NCBI GenBank assembly: GCA_029861955.1
Contig: JAOTYK010000010.1
Location: forward strand, 1 to 64,000
Direction: 5' to 3'
DNA length: 64,000 nucleotides
Source of the DNA: Acidobacteriota bacterium
Lineage (GTDB): Bacteria; Acidobacteriota; Polarisedimenticolia; Polarisedimenticolales; Polarisedimenticolaceae
Notes under the pieces: model-generated
Told to the model about the DNA's origin: nothing
Databases searched by the model: none
What the model saw: the letters and a program-made list of their open reading frames with translations, nothing else
Made by a program: the position numbers and the translations under genes
In this document: piece by piece, positions 18,524 to 27,483 of the stretch
How positions within the stretch are numbered: position 1 is the first letter of the stretch
Layout: every line of letters starts with the position of its first letter

Positions 18524-19267
18524 ATGGAGTGGCTGAGCGATCCCCAGATATGGACAGCGCTGGTCACCCTGACCGCCCTCGAGATCGTCCTCGGAATCGA
18601 CAACATCGTTTTCATTTCGATCCTCTCGACGAAGCTGCCTCAGGAGCAGCAGGCGTCGGCCCGGCGGCTCGGCCTGGCCCTGGCGATGTTCATGCGCGTC
18701 GGCCTACTTTTCTCGATCACCTGGATCATGAGGCTCACCTCGCCGCTGGTCACCCTTCTGGGCAACGAGATCTCGGGGCGGGACATGATCCTGCTGGGAG
18801 GGGGCCTGTTCTTGATCGGCAAGAGCACCCTCGAGATCCACGAGAAGATTGAGGGCGAGCATGGATCGCGCAAGAACAACGCGCGCGTCCACTCGTTCTT
18901 CGCGATCATCGTGCAGATTCTTCTCCTGGACCTGGTCTTCTCTCTCGACTCGGTGATCACCGCGGTCGGCATGGCCGATCGGTTGGGAGTGATGGTGGCG
19001 GCCGTCATCATTGCCGTCGGCGTCATGATGTTGTCCGCCAACTCGATTTCGAGTTTTGTCGAGCATCATCCGACGGTGAAGATGCTGGCTCTCAGCTTTC
19101 TCCTGCTGATCGGCATCAACCTGGTCGCGGAGGGCCTCGACCACCATATCCCGAAGGGGTATATCTACTTCGCCATGGGATTCTCGGTCTTCGTCGAGAT
19201 GCTCAACCTGCGAATCCGTGGGCGTGGCCGAAGTCTCTCTCACGGTGACGCGGGAGGAAGTCCATGA
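18524..19267 (+). CDS. TerC family integral membrane protein
   Basis: A 247-residue membrane protein with the TerC hallmark acidic helices EIVLGIDNIVFISIL near residues 20-35 and LDLVFSLDSVITAVGM around 135-150. These Asp/Glu/Asn-containing helices are linked in the family to Mn2+/Ca2+ export or to metallating exported proteins. ATG at 18524 is preferred because the protein then begins MEWLSDPQIW as in relatives. The stop overlaps the next gene (ATGA). Confidence 0.92.
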   Translation: MEWLSDPQIWTALVTLTALEIVLGIDNIVFISILSTKLPQEQQASARRLGLALAMFMRVGLLFSITWIMRLTSPLVTLLGNEISGRDMILLGGGLFLIGKSTLEIHEKIEGEHGSRKNNARVHSFFAIIVQILLLDLVFSLDSVITAVGMADRLGVMVAAVIIAVGVMMLSANSISSFVEHHPTVKMLALSFLLLIGINLVAEGLDHHIPKGYIYFAMGFSVFVEMLNLRIRGRGRSLSHGDAGGSP

Positions 19268-19788
19268 TCCGTCGAATCGGTCTGTCTCTTCTGCTGCTGG
19301 CGGTTCTTTGCGGATGCTCGTCGGCAACGCCGGCGGCGGACACGGTCGTGTTCCTGGTCCGTCACGCAGAGAAGGTCAAGACCGGAGACGACCCGGCACT
19401 CTCCCCTCCCGGTATCGACCGCTCGGATCGATTGGCCGTCCTGCTGGCAGACGCCCACGTGACCCATATCCACAGCACCGACTACGTTCGCACGAAGACG
19501 ACCGCCGCTCCGCTGGCGTCGCGGCTGGGAATCGACGTGTCGCTGTATGACCCGAGGAAATTAGAGGCATTCGCGACGCGTCTTCGCGAAACTCCCGGGC
19601 GTCATCTTGTGGTGGGGCACAGCAACACAACCCCGGGAATGGTCAAGCTACTGGGGGGTGAACCGGGCTCCCCCATCGACGAGCCCGGCGAGTACGATCG
19701 GCTCTACATCGTGACGATCGACTCCGATGGAGTCGCAGAGACGATGCTGCTGCGATACGGAACCGCCTACGAGGCGAAGGTTCCCTAG
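19264..19788 (+). CDS. Histidine phosphatase superfamily lipoprotein
   Basis: A 174-residue protein with lipobox L-C-G-Cys18, so probably a periplasm-facing lipoprotein. The phosphohistidine motif is R33-H34-A-E-K and the second catalytic His lies in VVGHSNT (H119). Family members are phosphoglycerate-mutase-like or SixA-like phosphatases; substrate unknown. Translationally coupled to terC by a 4-nt overlap, and its stop overlaps the convergent lipoprotein gene by 4 nt. Confidence 0.88.
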   Translation: MIRRIGLSLLLLAVLCGCSSATPAADTVVFLVRHAEKVKTGDDPALSPPGIDRSDRLAVLLADAHVTHIHSTDYVRTKTTAAPLASRLGIDVSLYDPRKLEAFATRLRETPGRHLVVGHSNTTPGMVKLLGGEPGSPIDEPGEYDRLYIVTIDSDGVAETMLLRYGTAYEAKVP

Positions 19789-20528
19789 CTCTTGCTCTTG
19801 GAGGGTTGGTCCCACAACAGTTGAAAGACTCGCAGAACTCCCCCGGACTCCTTGAACCAGACCCCGGCGACACCGCCGTCTTCCTTCGGGTAGAACCAGG
19901 CTACGACACCCTTGCCCTCGGGCCGGTAATCGTTCACGTTGCCCGGTTTGACGACGCCGATGGCCGCCGTGACCTGCGCTTCGCTCATCCCCTCCGTGGC
20001 GGCGGCGAATCGCTCCTTGGTCATGTAACGCATGGACTCGGCGTGAGCGAGGGCGGTGGTCAGCGCCTCATTGTCGGGATCGAGCATCAGGGCACCGTTG
20101 TAGATCTCGATCGCCCGATTGTAGTTGGCCCGCGACGTGATGTACTGCTCCGCGACGAGGATGTCCTCCGAGCTCTTGAGACGGATGGCCGCCTGCTGGA
20201 TCTCGTTGAGAGGCTCACCCTCGACCATCCCGGACCCGTTGATGAAGTCGACCAGTTGATCAGAGAACGCCCTGGACTGCACGTCGAGTTCCGCCTCTAG
20301 GGTCTGACGCGGCGTAGGCTCGCCCTCGCCCTCGCCCTCGCCATCCTCCGGCAGGGCTGCCAACTGTGCCCGCTTCGCGTCCAGGTCGGCATGGGCCTGC
20401 TGGACGGCCGCCCAACCATCGTCGATGGAGAGCTTGGCCCCTTCCTCGGGGACCTGCTCACACCCGACGAGCGGCAGCAGACAGACAAGAACAACAAGGA
20501 TTGACGGCGTAGACGGGAACATTCGCAT
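19785..20528 (-). CDS. Lipoprotein with helical repeats, end of the polysaccharide series
   Basis: A 247-residue lipoprotein: signal peptide with lipobox L-V-G-Cys23. An alpha-helical, TPR-like body follows (ILVAEQYITSRANYNRAIEI, ALTTALAHAESMRY) with a small C-terminal beta domain (GVVAWFYPKEDGGVAGVWF). Residues about 62-67 are a Gly-Glu repeat made by four exact copies of a 6-nt unit. It stands 27 nt after the thioredoxin-like selenoprotein gene and is the last gene of the long minus-strand series. No family recognised. Confidence 0.7.
   Translation of the reverse strand: MRMFPSTPSILVVLVCLLPLVGCEQVPEEGAKLSIDDGWAAVQQAHADLDAKRAQLAALPEDGEGEGEGEPTPRQTLEAELDVQSRAFSDQLVDFINGSGMVEGEPLNEIQQAAIRLKSSEDILVAEQYITSRANYNRAIEIYNGALMLDPDNEALTTALAHAESMRYMTKERFAAATEGMSEAQVTAAIGVVKPGNVNDYRPEGKGVVAWFYPKEDGGVAGVWFKESGGVLRVFQLLWDQPSKSKS
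20319..20342. repeat. Hexanucleotide tandem repeat, 4 copies of CTCGCC
   Basis: Four exact 6-nt units inside the lipoprotein gene encode a Gly-Glu run. A change in copy number keeps the frame, so it could vary linker length but not switch the gene off. Confidence 0.85.
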
Positions 20529-20555
20529 GATGCCTCCTGAACCGACGCTACCACA

Positions 20556-21152
20556 TCAGCTATCTTCCGGCGCATCGTGGATTACCGATGCGTAGGTGCC
20601 AAATCGGGTGCCGGGCTGCTCGCGAGCCAGACGCCCCCAGGACTCCCGCAGGGCCGCCCAATCCTGTTTGCCTGCCATGAACCCGGCGATACCCTGCCAG
20701 TAGAGAGCCTCGGCCTGGATCGGATGATCGCCGCTGCCTTCCGCAAGCGTCGCGAACCCCGATCGCGCCTCCTCAAACTTGCCGTGGCTGTAGTCCGCGG
20801 CGGCACGGCAGAACGCAAGCTCGGCGACAAACCCGTCCGGTGGCAGCCAACCCACCCAGCGTCGGATCAGAAGCCCTCGCCCGTCGGCGACGATGAGTGT
20901 GGGACCCCATGAGACCCGGGCGCCGGCCGAGGCGTCGCGAAAGTCCGGATGACGCTCGAGCATGTTGATCTTGTACGGAACGAAGTCTGCGGCGATGGCG
21001 GACTGGGTGTCTGGGTGTGGATACGTCACGGCATCCATGCGGCGACAACCCAGTCAGCCGGGGGAATAGATGTAGGTCAGGAGGAGCTTGGCTTCGTCGG
21101 CGGCGCGCTGACGAGCGTCGGTGAGTGTCTCCGCCCACGAGATCGTCGTCAT
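20556..21152 (-). CDS. Thioredoxin-like selenoprotein with U-x-x-C motif (in-frame TGA at 21054-21056)
   Basis: A 198-residue protein if TGA is read as selenocysteine. From ATG at 21152, 3 nt after the tyrosine-kinase stop, codons give an N-terminal helix, the strand KLLLTYIYSPG, then TGA, then L-G-C-R-R-M-D. This makes Sec33-Leu-Gly-Cys36, the position of CxxC in a thioredoxin fold, directly after the first beta strand. The rest fits the fold: AVTYPHPDTQSAIAADFVPY, the cis-proline loop WGPTLIVADGRG, and RRWVGWLPPDGFVAEL, followed by a TPR-like helical tail. A SECIS-like structure begins at the TGA (separate entry). The part after the TGA alone would lack the first strand and the first redox residue. 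Probable thiol-disulphide redox role, in cytoplasm since no signal peptide is seen. Confidence 0.85.
21001..21056 (-). promoter_or_regulatory. SECIS-like element of the thioredoxin-like selenoprotein
   Basis: In mRNA sense, GACUGGGU (21055-21048, using the last two bases of the UGA) pairs perfectly with ACCCAGUC (21008-21001). Inside it, UGGAU (21037-21033) pairs with AUCCA (21022-21018) and closes a 10-nt loop whose first base is G. The loop starts 21 nt after the UGA, within the spacing known for bacterial SECIS elements. Confidence 0.7.
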
Positions 21153-21155
21153 CGT

Positions 21156-23273
21156 CTAGGCACCCAGATTTTGTTGCTTCTTCTTCCGCGTCTGTTTCTT
21201 GACGGGAGATGTGTAGTCATAGTTGCCGTAGTAGTGATCCTTGTACGTCGCATGGGTACTGTCGACGTCGTTCAGGACGGCGCCAATGAGATTGGCGTTC
21301 ACCTCGCGGAGCTTCTTGGCCGAGCGGCGGATCGTCTCACGATCGTTGTTGCTGTGTCGGATCACGAGGACCACCATGTCGACCATCGAACCGAGAATCA
21401 ACGAGTCCGAGAGCGCGGCCACCGGTGGGGAGTCGAGCAACACCCAGTCGTAAGACTGCTGGAGTCCCGCGAGCAATTCCTTGAATCCGGCAGCACCAAA
21501 CAACTCGGTAGGATTGGGTGGGATCGGTCCACAGGTCAGGATGTCGAGATTCGGAGAGTTGGGTAGTTGCTTGAGGTATTCCTCGTAGCCTTCGCCCCCC
21601 TCGCCCTTGCGGCTGCCGAGTAGGTGATCCGTCAGCCCGCCTTCGCGACGCAGGCCAAGATGATCGTGGATCGTCGGGCGTCGAAGATCGCCGTCCACCA
21701 GGATCACCCGGTCACCGGCGGACGTCAGCGCCTTGGCAAGGTTGACGATGGTCGTTGACTTGCCCTCTCCTGCACCCGAACTGGTAACCAGCACGGTCTT
21801 CAATGTCCGACTCTTGCTGGCGAACAAAACGCTCGTACGAAGCGTCTGGTACGCCTCGACGATCGCTGCCGAGGTTTCCTTACGGACACGGGGTACGACC
21901 GAGAGCAGCGGCAGTCCGAGGTACTGCTCGATGTCTTCGGGAGTCTTGATCGTGTTGTCCAGATAATCGGTGAAGAACACTGCGCCGATACCCAGGAACA
22001 ATCCCAATGCCAATCCAGCGGCCAGATTCAGCGCCTTCCGAGGACGCACCGGAAATGCGGGAAGGACCGCCTCGTCCATAAGGCGGATGTTGTTGGTCAA
22101 AGTCTCACGGTTGAGATCGATCTCACCTACACGGGCCATGATCAGGTCGTAGATCCGTCGATCCTCTTTCAATTCGGCGTCGATCATCACGACTTCAGTC
22201 GAAGTGCGAGAGCGATCCATGCCCTCTTCGCGAACCCCTCGTAGCTGCCGCTTCAGGTCAGTCTCGCGACTGCGGTCGATCGAGTACTGGGTCTTGACCT
22301 TTACGATTATCTTGTTGGTTTCCAGGTCAAGCTGACGATGGATGTCATCCAACCCGGCCCGCGTGGTCTTGGTTCGCGGATGTTCATCACGAAACGACAG
22401 CGATTGCTTCTCGAGTTCCTTCTCCAGTGCGTACGCCTGCGTGCTCAATTCGATGATCAACGGATCGTTAGCCACGGCGTCAAGACCGAGAAAACTGCCG
22501 CCTCGTTGTTCGAGTTTCTCGATTGCATTGAAAGTGGCCTCGAGGGAAGCCCGGGAGATACCAATTTCGGTCAACTCTTCCTGGAGTTGATTGATGCGTA
22601 GCCGGGTTGCGTCGTCGGACGGGTCCGGAACGTAGAGTTCTGTCTCACGGGCTAGCTGATATCGACGGTCCTCTTTTTCGGCAATCGATTTTCGAATTGG
22701 ATCGAGCTGGGAATACAGTTCGTCCATGATTCGACGGGCATTCCCGATCGCCGAGTCAATGTTGGAATCGATGTAGACACGAGCGACTGTGTTGACCAAC
22801 AGTTGAGCCGTCGCAGGGTCGGCGTCCTCGATACTTACCTCGACCAAGTAAGTGTCAATCGTCATGTCCAGTTTCACCCGCGATGCAAGCCAACCTGCCG
22901 GGTCCTGCAGATCGGAATAGGGCAACACATTTCCTAGTCCGAGATCCTCAATGACCTTGCGTGCGGTGTCCCGACTCTTGACGATCTGCTTTTGAGTGTT
23001 GATGTAACGATCGTCGGCCATGTAGCCCCAGCCGGAGGCCCCGAGCTGAGAGAAATCCGCGTTGGGAGTAAGGCTCTTGGGTCGCGGCTGGATCTCGACC
23101 GTGGCCGTCGCTCGGTAAATCGGCACCTGCATGAAGGTCGTAACGGCCACCAGGCTCAAGACGACAAATGCGATGGTCAACACCATCCACTTACCGTGCA
23201 AGACGACCTGCCAGTAGTCACGAAGGTGCTGCCCGCGCTCGCCGACCTCCTGGGTGTTGCCCACGTTACCCAC
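21156..23273 (-). CDS. Polysaccharide co-polymerase / BY-type tyrosine autokinase
   Basis: A 705-residue Wzz–kinase fusion. A Wzz-type chain-length domain has membrane helices at about residues 30-50 and 413-435 and a long periplasmic coiled coil between them. The cytoplasmic kinase domain carries Walker A (SSGAGEGKST, 498-507), Walker A' (ILVDGDLRRP) and Walker B (VLLDSPP). The C-terminus has a tyrosine cluster (HYYGNYDY), the expected autophosphorylation tail. It would control polymer length and export in the Wzx/Wzy pathway. Followed 3 nt later by the thioredoxin-like selenoprotein. Confidence 0.93.
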   Translation of the reverse strand: MGNVGNTQEVGERGQHLRDYWQVVLHGKWMVLTIAFVVLSLVAVTTFMQVPIYRATATVEIQPRPKSLTPNADFSQLGASGWGYMADDRYINTQKQIVKSRDTARKVIEDLGLGNVLPYSDLQDPAGWLASRVKLDMTIDTYLVEVSIEDADPATAQLLVNTVARVYIDSNIDSAIGNARRIMDELYSQLDPIRKSIAEKEDRRYQLARETELYVPDPSDDATRLRINQLQEELTEIGISRASLEATFNAIEKLEQRGGSFLGLDAVANDPLIIELSTQAYALEKELEKQSLSFRDEHPRTKTTRAGLDDIHRQLDLETNKIIVKVKTQYSIDRSRETDLKRQLRGVREEGMDRSRTSTEVVMIDAELKEDRRIYDLIMARVGEIDLNRETLTNNIRLMDEAVLPAFPVRPRKALNLAAGLALGLFLGIGAVFFTDYLDNTIKTPEDIEQYLGLPLLSVVPRVRKETSAAIVEAYQTLRTSVLFASKSRTLKTVLVTSSGAGEGKSTTIVNLAKALTSAGDRVILVDGDLRRPTIHDHLGLRREGGLTDHLLGSRKGEGGEGYEEYLKQLPNSPNLDILTCGPIPPNPTELFGAAGFKELLAGLQQSYDWVLLDSPPVAALSDSLILGSMVDMVVLVIRHSNNDRETIRRSAKKLREVNANLIGAVLNDVDSTHATYKDHYYGNYDYTSPVKKQTRKKKQQNLGA

Positions 23274-23383
23274 GTCTTTTCTCCCGCCGTGCCGGACGAA
23301 GTCCGTCCTTACTATACGAACAGACTCGCGAACCGGCCAGTCGGGCCGTCGGAAAGACCAAAGATGGCGATTCTATTGGCATT

Positions 23384-25174
23384 TCAGTTCAAGAACGTCG
23401 AGCTGACTCGTTTCATGTTGCGGCAGGGAATGCCGGTTTTTCGGCAGGCGTCCTGGATCAGAGCCTGCGCGTCGTCGTCCAGAGATGGGATCGCGATGAT
23501 GATCTCATCGACCGTCTCTCGCTCCACGATCCGCCCCAGATCGCCACGACCGCCGTAGATCTTCAGTCCGTGGATGCGGCGACCCCGCTTCCTTACGTCA
23601 TCGTCGATAAAGCCGACCGGTTGGAACCCCAGGCTGGAGTCGCTACGAACCTCACGAAGCAGCAGTTCGCCCGCCACGCCAGCGCCGAAGATCAGCAACC
23701 GACGCCCGGCGGCCGTCTGGTTGTTGGCCCATTCCCGTAGCACCCTGAACATCACTCGGCTGCCCGCCGTGAACACCAGCAGCAAGACCGCGTCGATCAC
23801 GAAGACCGTCCGCGAGTAGCCGTCGAGGCGATTGATACCCCAGAGCAGAACGACCGAGACCAATGTCGATGTCAGGATGCTGCGGCCAATGACCGTCAGA
23901 TCGTGGATCCCGGTAAACGCCCAAATGCGACGGTAGAGACCGAACGAGAAGAAGACCACGAACTTGACGGCCAGCACCACCGGGAGAGACTCTATCAGCT
24001 TGTCCTGCGGTAGGCCGACGAGGTCACCCTCAAAGCGAATCATGTACGCGGCGATATAGGCGGCACCAAACAGCGTGAGATCGATCAAGACCTCGGCCAT
24101 TCGCATCTTCTGCATTACCAGCGTACGAATGAGCGTGCCGTCGGCTGAGGTCTCCCCTTCGACCGGCTTGTACAACTTGTCATGGGCCAGGAACACACCA
24201 AACCAGAAGATCGCGATCACGGCCAGGATGGCGAAGACTCCCAGTCCGAAGGATCCGACCTGAAGGCTGAGCACCGCGATCGCCGAGAACACGATACAGA
24301 TGGCATAGATCACGAGGACGGCGGCGCGCTCACTCATTCCTAGACGAACGAGGCGATGCGAGGTGTGATCGCGCCCCCCCTGCGACACTGGGGTTCCGGC
24401 GAGCGTACGCGTTACCGTGACGAACGTCGTATCGAAGATCGGCACTCCAAGCACCACAACCGGGACCGCCAGGATCAGGAACGTATTGGACGCCTGCTCC
24501 CAGGTGCCCAGAATCGAGATCGCCGCCACCGTGAAGCCGATGAACAGCGATCCGGAATCGCCCAGGAAGATCTTGGCCGGATTGAAATTGAATATCAGGA
24601 ATCCGATCAACGCCCCGGCCAACGCCAGAATGACGACACCGAACGCCTCCGGATTCCCCAATAACACGTTGAACAGGAACAGCGTCAGAAGGCAGATCGC
24701 GGCCACCCCCGAACTCAGGCCGTCCATATTGTCCAGCAGATTGAAGGCGTTGGTGATACCGACGACAAAGAAGATCGTCAGCGGAATCGTGACCAGCGGC
24801 ATGCCCAGGATGTCGAAGTACACACCGGTGTAGACGAGCACGCAAGCAGCGACGATCTGACCGATAAGTTTGCTGCCGGGGCGGATCTGAACGAGGTCAT
24901 CCAGTAAGCCCAGCCCGAACACCAGCCCGGCGCCAATCAGCACGCCGAGAATACGTGTGCGTGTCGAATCGTTGGGGAACTCAAGAAACGGCACCACACC
25001 GATCATGAACGCAGCGAAGACCGCGACTCCGCCGAGGAGCGCCGTCGTTCTGGTGTGCCATCGATCGCTCTTCGGCTTGGCGACCATTCCGGTGCGACGA
25101 GCGACCCACATCACCAGCGGAGTCAGTGCTGCTGAGGCGATCAGCGCGGCAATGAAACTGAATACCGGCTTCAA
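23384..25174 (-). CDS. WecA/MraY-type phosphoglycosyltransferase fused to CapD-type Rossmann domain
   Basis: A 596-residue fusion. Residues 1 to about 325 are a polytopic polyprenyl-phosphate sugar-1-phosphate transferase with NLLDNMDGLSSG (catalytic Asp cluster) and FLGDSGSLFIGF. It would start the repeat unit on undecaprenyl phosphate. Residues about 345-475 are a second set of four membrane helices, then a Rossmann domain with LLIFGAGVAGELLLREV, GFIDDD and EIIIAIPS. This matches the N-terminal part of WbpM/CapD-type membrane proteins, but the downstream SDR dehydratase domain is absent. Start codon TTG, 9 nt after the epimerase stop. Confidence 0.88.
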   Translation of the reverse strand: MKPVFSFIAALIASAALTPLVMWVARRTGMVAKPKSDRWHTRTTALLGGVAVFAAFMIGVVPFLEFPNDSTRTRILGVLIGAGLVFGLGLLDDLVQIRPGSKLIGQIVAACVLVYTGVYFDILGMPLVTIPLTIFFVVGITNAFNLLDNMDGLSSGVAAICLLTLFLFNVLLGNPEAFGVVILALAGALIGFLIFNFNPAKIFLGDSGSLFIGFTVAAISILGTWEQASNTFLILAVPVVVLGVPIFDTTFVTVTRTLAGTPVSQGGRDHTSHRLVRLGMSERAAVLVIYAICIVFSAIAVLSLQVGSFGLGVFAILAVIAIFWFGVFLAHDKLYKPVEGETSADGTLIRTLVMQKMRMAEVLIDLTLFGAAYIAAYMIRFEGDLVGLPQDKLIESLPVVLAVKFVVFFSFGLYRRIWAFTGIHDLTVIGRSILTSTLVSVVLLWGINRLDGYSRTVFVIDAVLLLVFTAGSRVMFRVLREWANNQTAAGRRLLIFGAGVAGELLLREVRSDSSLGFQPVGFIDDDVRKRGRRIHGLKIYGGRGDLGRIVERETVDEIIIAIPSLDDDAQALIQDACRKTGIPCRNMKRVSSTFLN

Positions 25175-25183
25175 CTCGGCACT

Positions 25184-26233
25184 CTACGCGTTAGGCGTAG
25201 GACTCGGCGCCCGTTTGGGCGGGTCGCTCGACTGCGGGCGAGCCGGGGTCGACTCGACCGAAGTTGTGCCGATGATGGATCGTTGTTCTGCGATGACCCG
25301 CTCGAGAATCTCGTGGATCGCCAGCGTCGGTTTGAAACCAATCAGATCGCCGACCCGCGAGAGGTCGGGGATACGGCGAGCCATATCCTCGAAGCCCTCG
25401 GCGTACGCCTGGTCATAGGGAACCAGAACAACGTCAGACTTCGAGTCGGCCATCGCCTTGACCATGTTCGCCAGGTCCGCGATCGAGATTTCCTGGTTGC
25501 TTCCAATGTTGAACACGCGACCGGTGGCACGCGGCTCGACTCCGAGCTTGACCAACGCACCAACCACATCGGAGACATAGGTAAAGCAGCGTCGCTGGGT
25601 CCCATCTCCGAAGACCGTGATGGGCTGTCCCGTCAATGCCTGGCGAACGAAGGTCGGGATCACCATCCCGTACCGGCCGGTCTGCCGTGGACCCACGGTA
25701 TTGAACAACCGGACTACCACGACCGGAAGCTCGCGCTCGTTGTAGTAGGCCAGCGCAAGAAACTCGTCGATGGCCTTCGAGCAGGCGTAAGCCCAGCGTC
25801 CCTTGGACGTGGGCCCCATCACCAGATCGTCGTCCTCCGAGAACGGGATCTTGGCGGACTTGCCGTAGACCTCCGAGGTCGACGCGATGACGACGCGCTT
25901 GTGCTTCTTTTCGGCCAACTCGAGGATGATCTCGGTTCCGCGAACGTTGGTCTCGATGGTTCGCACGGGACTCTTGACGATCAACTTGACGCCGACGGCG
26001 GCCGCCAGGTGATAGATCAGATCCGCCCGATCGACGAGTTCGGCCAACAGCGGCTTGTTCATCATCGTGTCAATGATGTAATCGAATTTCGGATGCTCGC
26101 GGAGATGGGCGACGTTGCGGATCGACCCCGTCGACAGGTCATCGATGATGCTGACGCTGTCGCCACGTTCCAGTAGCGCATCGGCAAGATGCGACCCGAT
26201 GAAACCGGCGCCGCCGGTGATCAGTACGTGCAA
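25184..26233 (-). CDS. NAD-dependent extended-SDR sugar epimerase/dehydratase
   Basis: A 349-residue soluble enzyme: N-terminal NAD-binding TGGAGFIGSHLAD, then a catalytic S/YxxxK motif (ASTSEVYGK and YACSK) and nucleotide-sugar binding segments (LFNTVGPRQTGRYGMVIP, VFGDGTQRRCFTYVSDV). It acts on an NDP-sugar, as a UDP-glucose 4-epimerase or decarboxylase relative; the exact reaction cannot be told. TTG at 26233 is chosen since GGAGGGG is just upstream and the protein then begins MHVLITGG; a TTG eight codons earlier is the alternative. Confidence 0.88.
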   Translation of the reverse strand: MHVLITGGAGFIGSHLADALLERGDSVSIIDDLSTGSIRNVAHLREHPKFDYIIDTMMNKPLLAELVDRADLIYHLAAAVGVKLIVKSPVRTIETNVRGTEIILELAEKKHKRVVIASTSEVYGKSAKIPFSEDDDLVMGPTSKGRWAYACSKAIDEFLALAYYNERELPVVVVRLFNTVGPRQTGRYGMVIPTFVRQALTGQPITVFGDGTQRRCFTYVSDVVGALVKLGVEPRATGRVFNIGSNQEISIADLANMVKAMADSKSDVVLVPYDQAYAEGFEDMARRIPDLSRVGDLIGFKPTLAIHEILERVIAEQRSIIGTTSVESTPARPQSSDPPKRAPSPTPNA

Positions 26234-26319
26234 GGGTCCCCTCCGCGAGCGACTCAACCGTGCCAGTGAGTCTTTCGTGCCCGGAAAGGTACGACGATGC
26301 CCTGATTTCTGCCATGCCG

Positions 26320-27483
26320 TTAGGGTCCGTCTTCACGCTCAACGGGCTCCCAAACTCCCGAAATGCGTCCGCGTAAAGCCCGGAAAAGGCCGAAAGACGC
26401 GGCAAGATTGACCAGGCAGAAGTAGAACGGGATGAAGATCAGTCGCCGTCGACGAAATGCAGGGACCAGGCCCAGGAGAGCCAACGCGTAGAACAGCACC
26501 TGCCCAATGAGAAATACGCCGTAGAACGGTTGCCCCGCCAGCAGGATGTTGAGGGTCAGCGCCGCCAACAGCATCGGGGCCACAAGCCATCGCAAGAGGC
26601 GGTGAGAAAGCAGTTTGACCACCGCCCCCGGCCCCCGGAACGGGTTTAGTAGGCGACGCATCGACCACAACGCCGCGGCGTTTCTCGAAATGATCCGGGT
26701 CTTCGTCCGAAACTCCCCGGATACCGTCGTCGCGACGGACTCTTCGATGCGTGCGCGAGGCTCGTAGAGAACCCTGAACCCCTGATCGATCACGTTCAAC
26801 GGGCTCATGAAGTCATCGGGGAACGCGGAGACGACCGGACGGAACAACGTTCGGCGGATCGCGTAGCAGGCACCACTTACGATCACGGTGCCACCCAGAC
26901 GACTCTCGAGCGTCCGCAGGAGCACCTCGAATCGCCAGTAGAGCCCCTCGCCACGGCTCACGCCGGTCGCATCGACGTTGCTGTAGAAGATCCTTCCGCC
27001 AACCATGCCGGCACGCGGATCATCGAGTCGCCGTACAAGGAGCCGAACCACGTCGCTTGCGAAGCTTCCCGCCGCGTCGGTACAGACCACAACCTCACTC
27101 GTCAGATCGCCGACGATGGCGCTGAAGTTCGCCGCTTTTCCCAGGCGGCGTGGTGCTACGTAGAGCTCGACGCCTCGATCCGCGTACCGGCGCGCCAGAT
27201 CGTCGGTCCCGTCACTCGAACGATCGGATACCACGAGGAGCCGCATCGTGCCGCGATAGTCCTGTGCCAGCAGACTATCGAGTTTCGCTGCCAGAACGGC
27301 CTCCTCGTTGTAGGCACCGATAAGTATGGTCACCGCGGGCCAATCCTCAACCCGGTTGTCTGGATCCGCAGAAGGCCGTTTTGTGGCGCTCCCACGAAGT
27401 CGGACCAGTCCGACGAGGATCAATGCGTAGCCGCCGTGCAGATAGACCAGTAGGGCTGCCAGGATCCAGAAGACCCATTCCAT
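26320..27483 (-). CDS. Membrane glycosyltransferase family 2
   Basis: A 387-residue GT-A enzyme with one N-terminal helix (WILAALLVYLHGGYALILVG), then VTILIGAYNEE (start of the GT2 fold), VVSDRSSDGT, the metal-site region VVCTDAAGSF, and C-terminal helices (about residues 290-355). It resembles processive or membrane-anchored GT2 enzymes that add a sugar on the cytoplasmic face. Its start overlaps the stop of the GT4 gene by one base (TGATG). Confidence 0.88.
   Translation of the reverse strand: MEWVFWILAALLVYLHGGYALILVGLVRLRGSATKRPSADPDNRVEDWPAVTILIGAYNEEAVLAAKLDSLLAQDYRGTMRLLVVSDRSSDGTDDLARRYADRGVELYVAPRRLGKAANFSAIVGDLTSEVVVCTDAAGSFASDVVRLLVRRLDDPRAGMVGGRIFYSNVDATGVSRGEGLYWRFEVLLRTLESRLGGTVIVSGACYAIRRTLFRPVVSAFPDDFMSPLNVIDQGFRVLYEPRARIEESVATTVSGEFRTKTRIISRNAAALWSMRRLLNPFRGPGAVVKLLSHRLLRWLVAPMLLAALTLNILLAGQPFYGVFLIGQVLFYALALLGLVPAFRRRRLIFIPFYFCLVNLAASFGLFRALRGRISGVWEPVEREDGP

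Noticed and set aside
19264-19788. Possible SixA protein-histidine phosphatase function
   Set aside because: The lipobox places it outside the cytoplasm, where phosphorelay proteins are absent.
23274-23383. Terminator or small RNA between BY-kinase and WecA genes
   Set aside because: Only a 4-bp GGAC/GTCC hairpin without a U-tract is seen.
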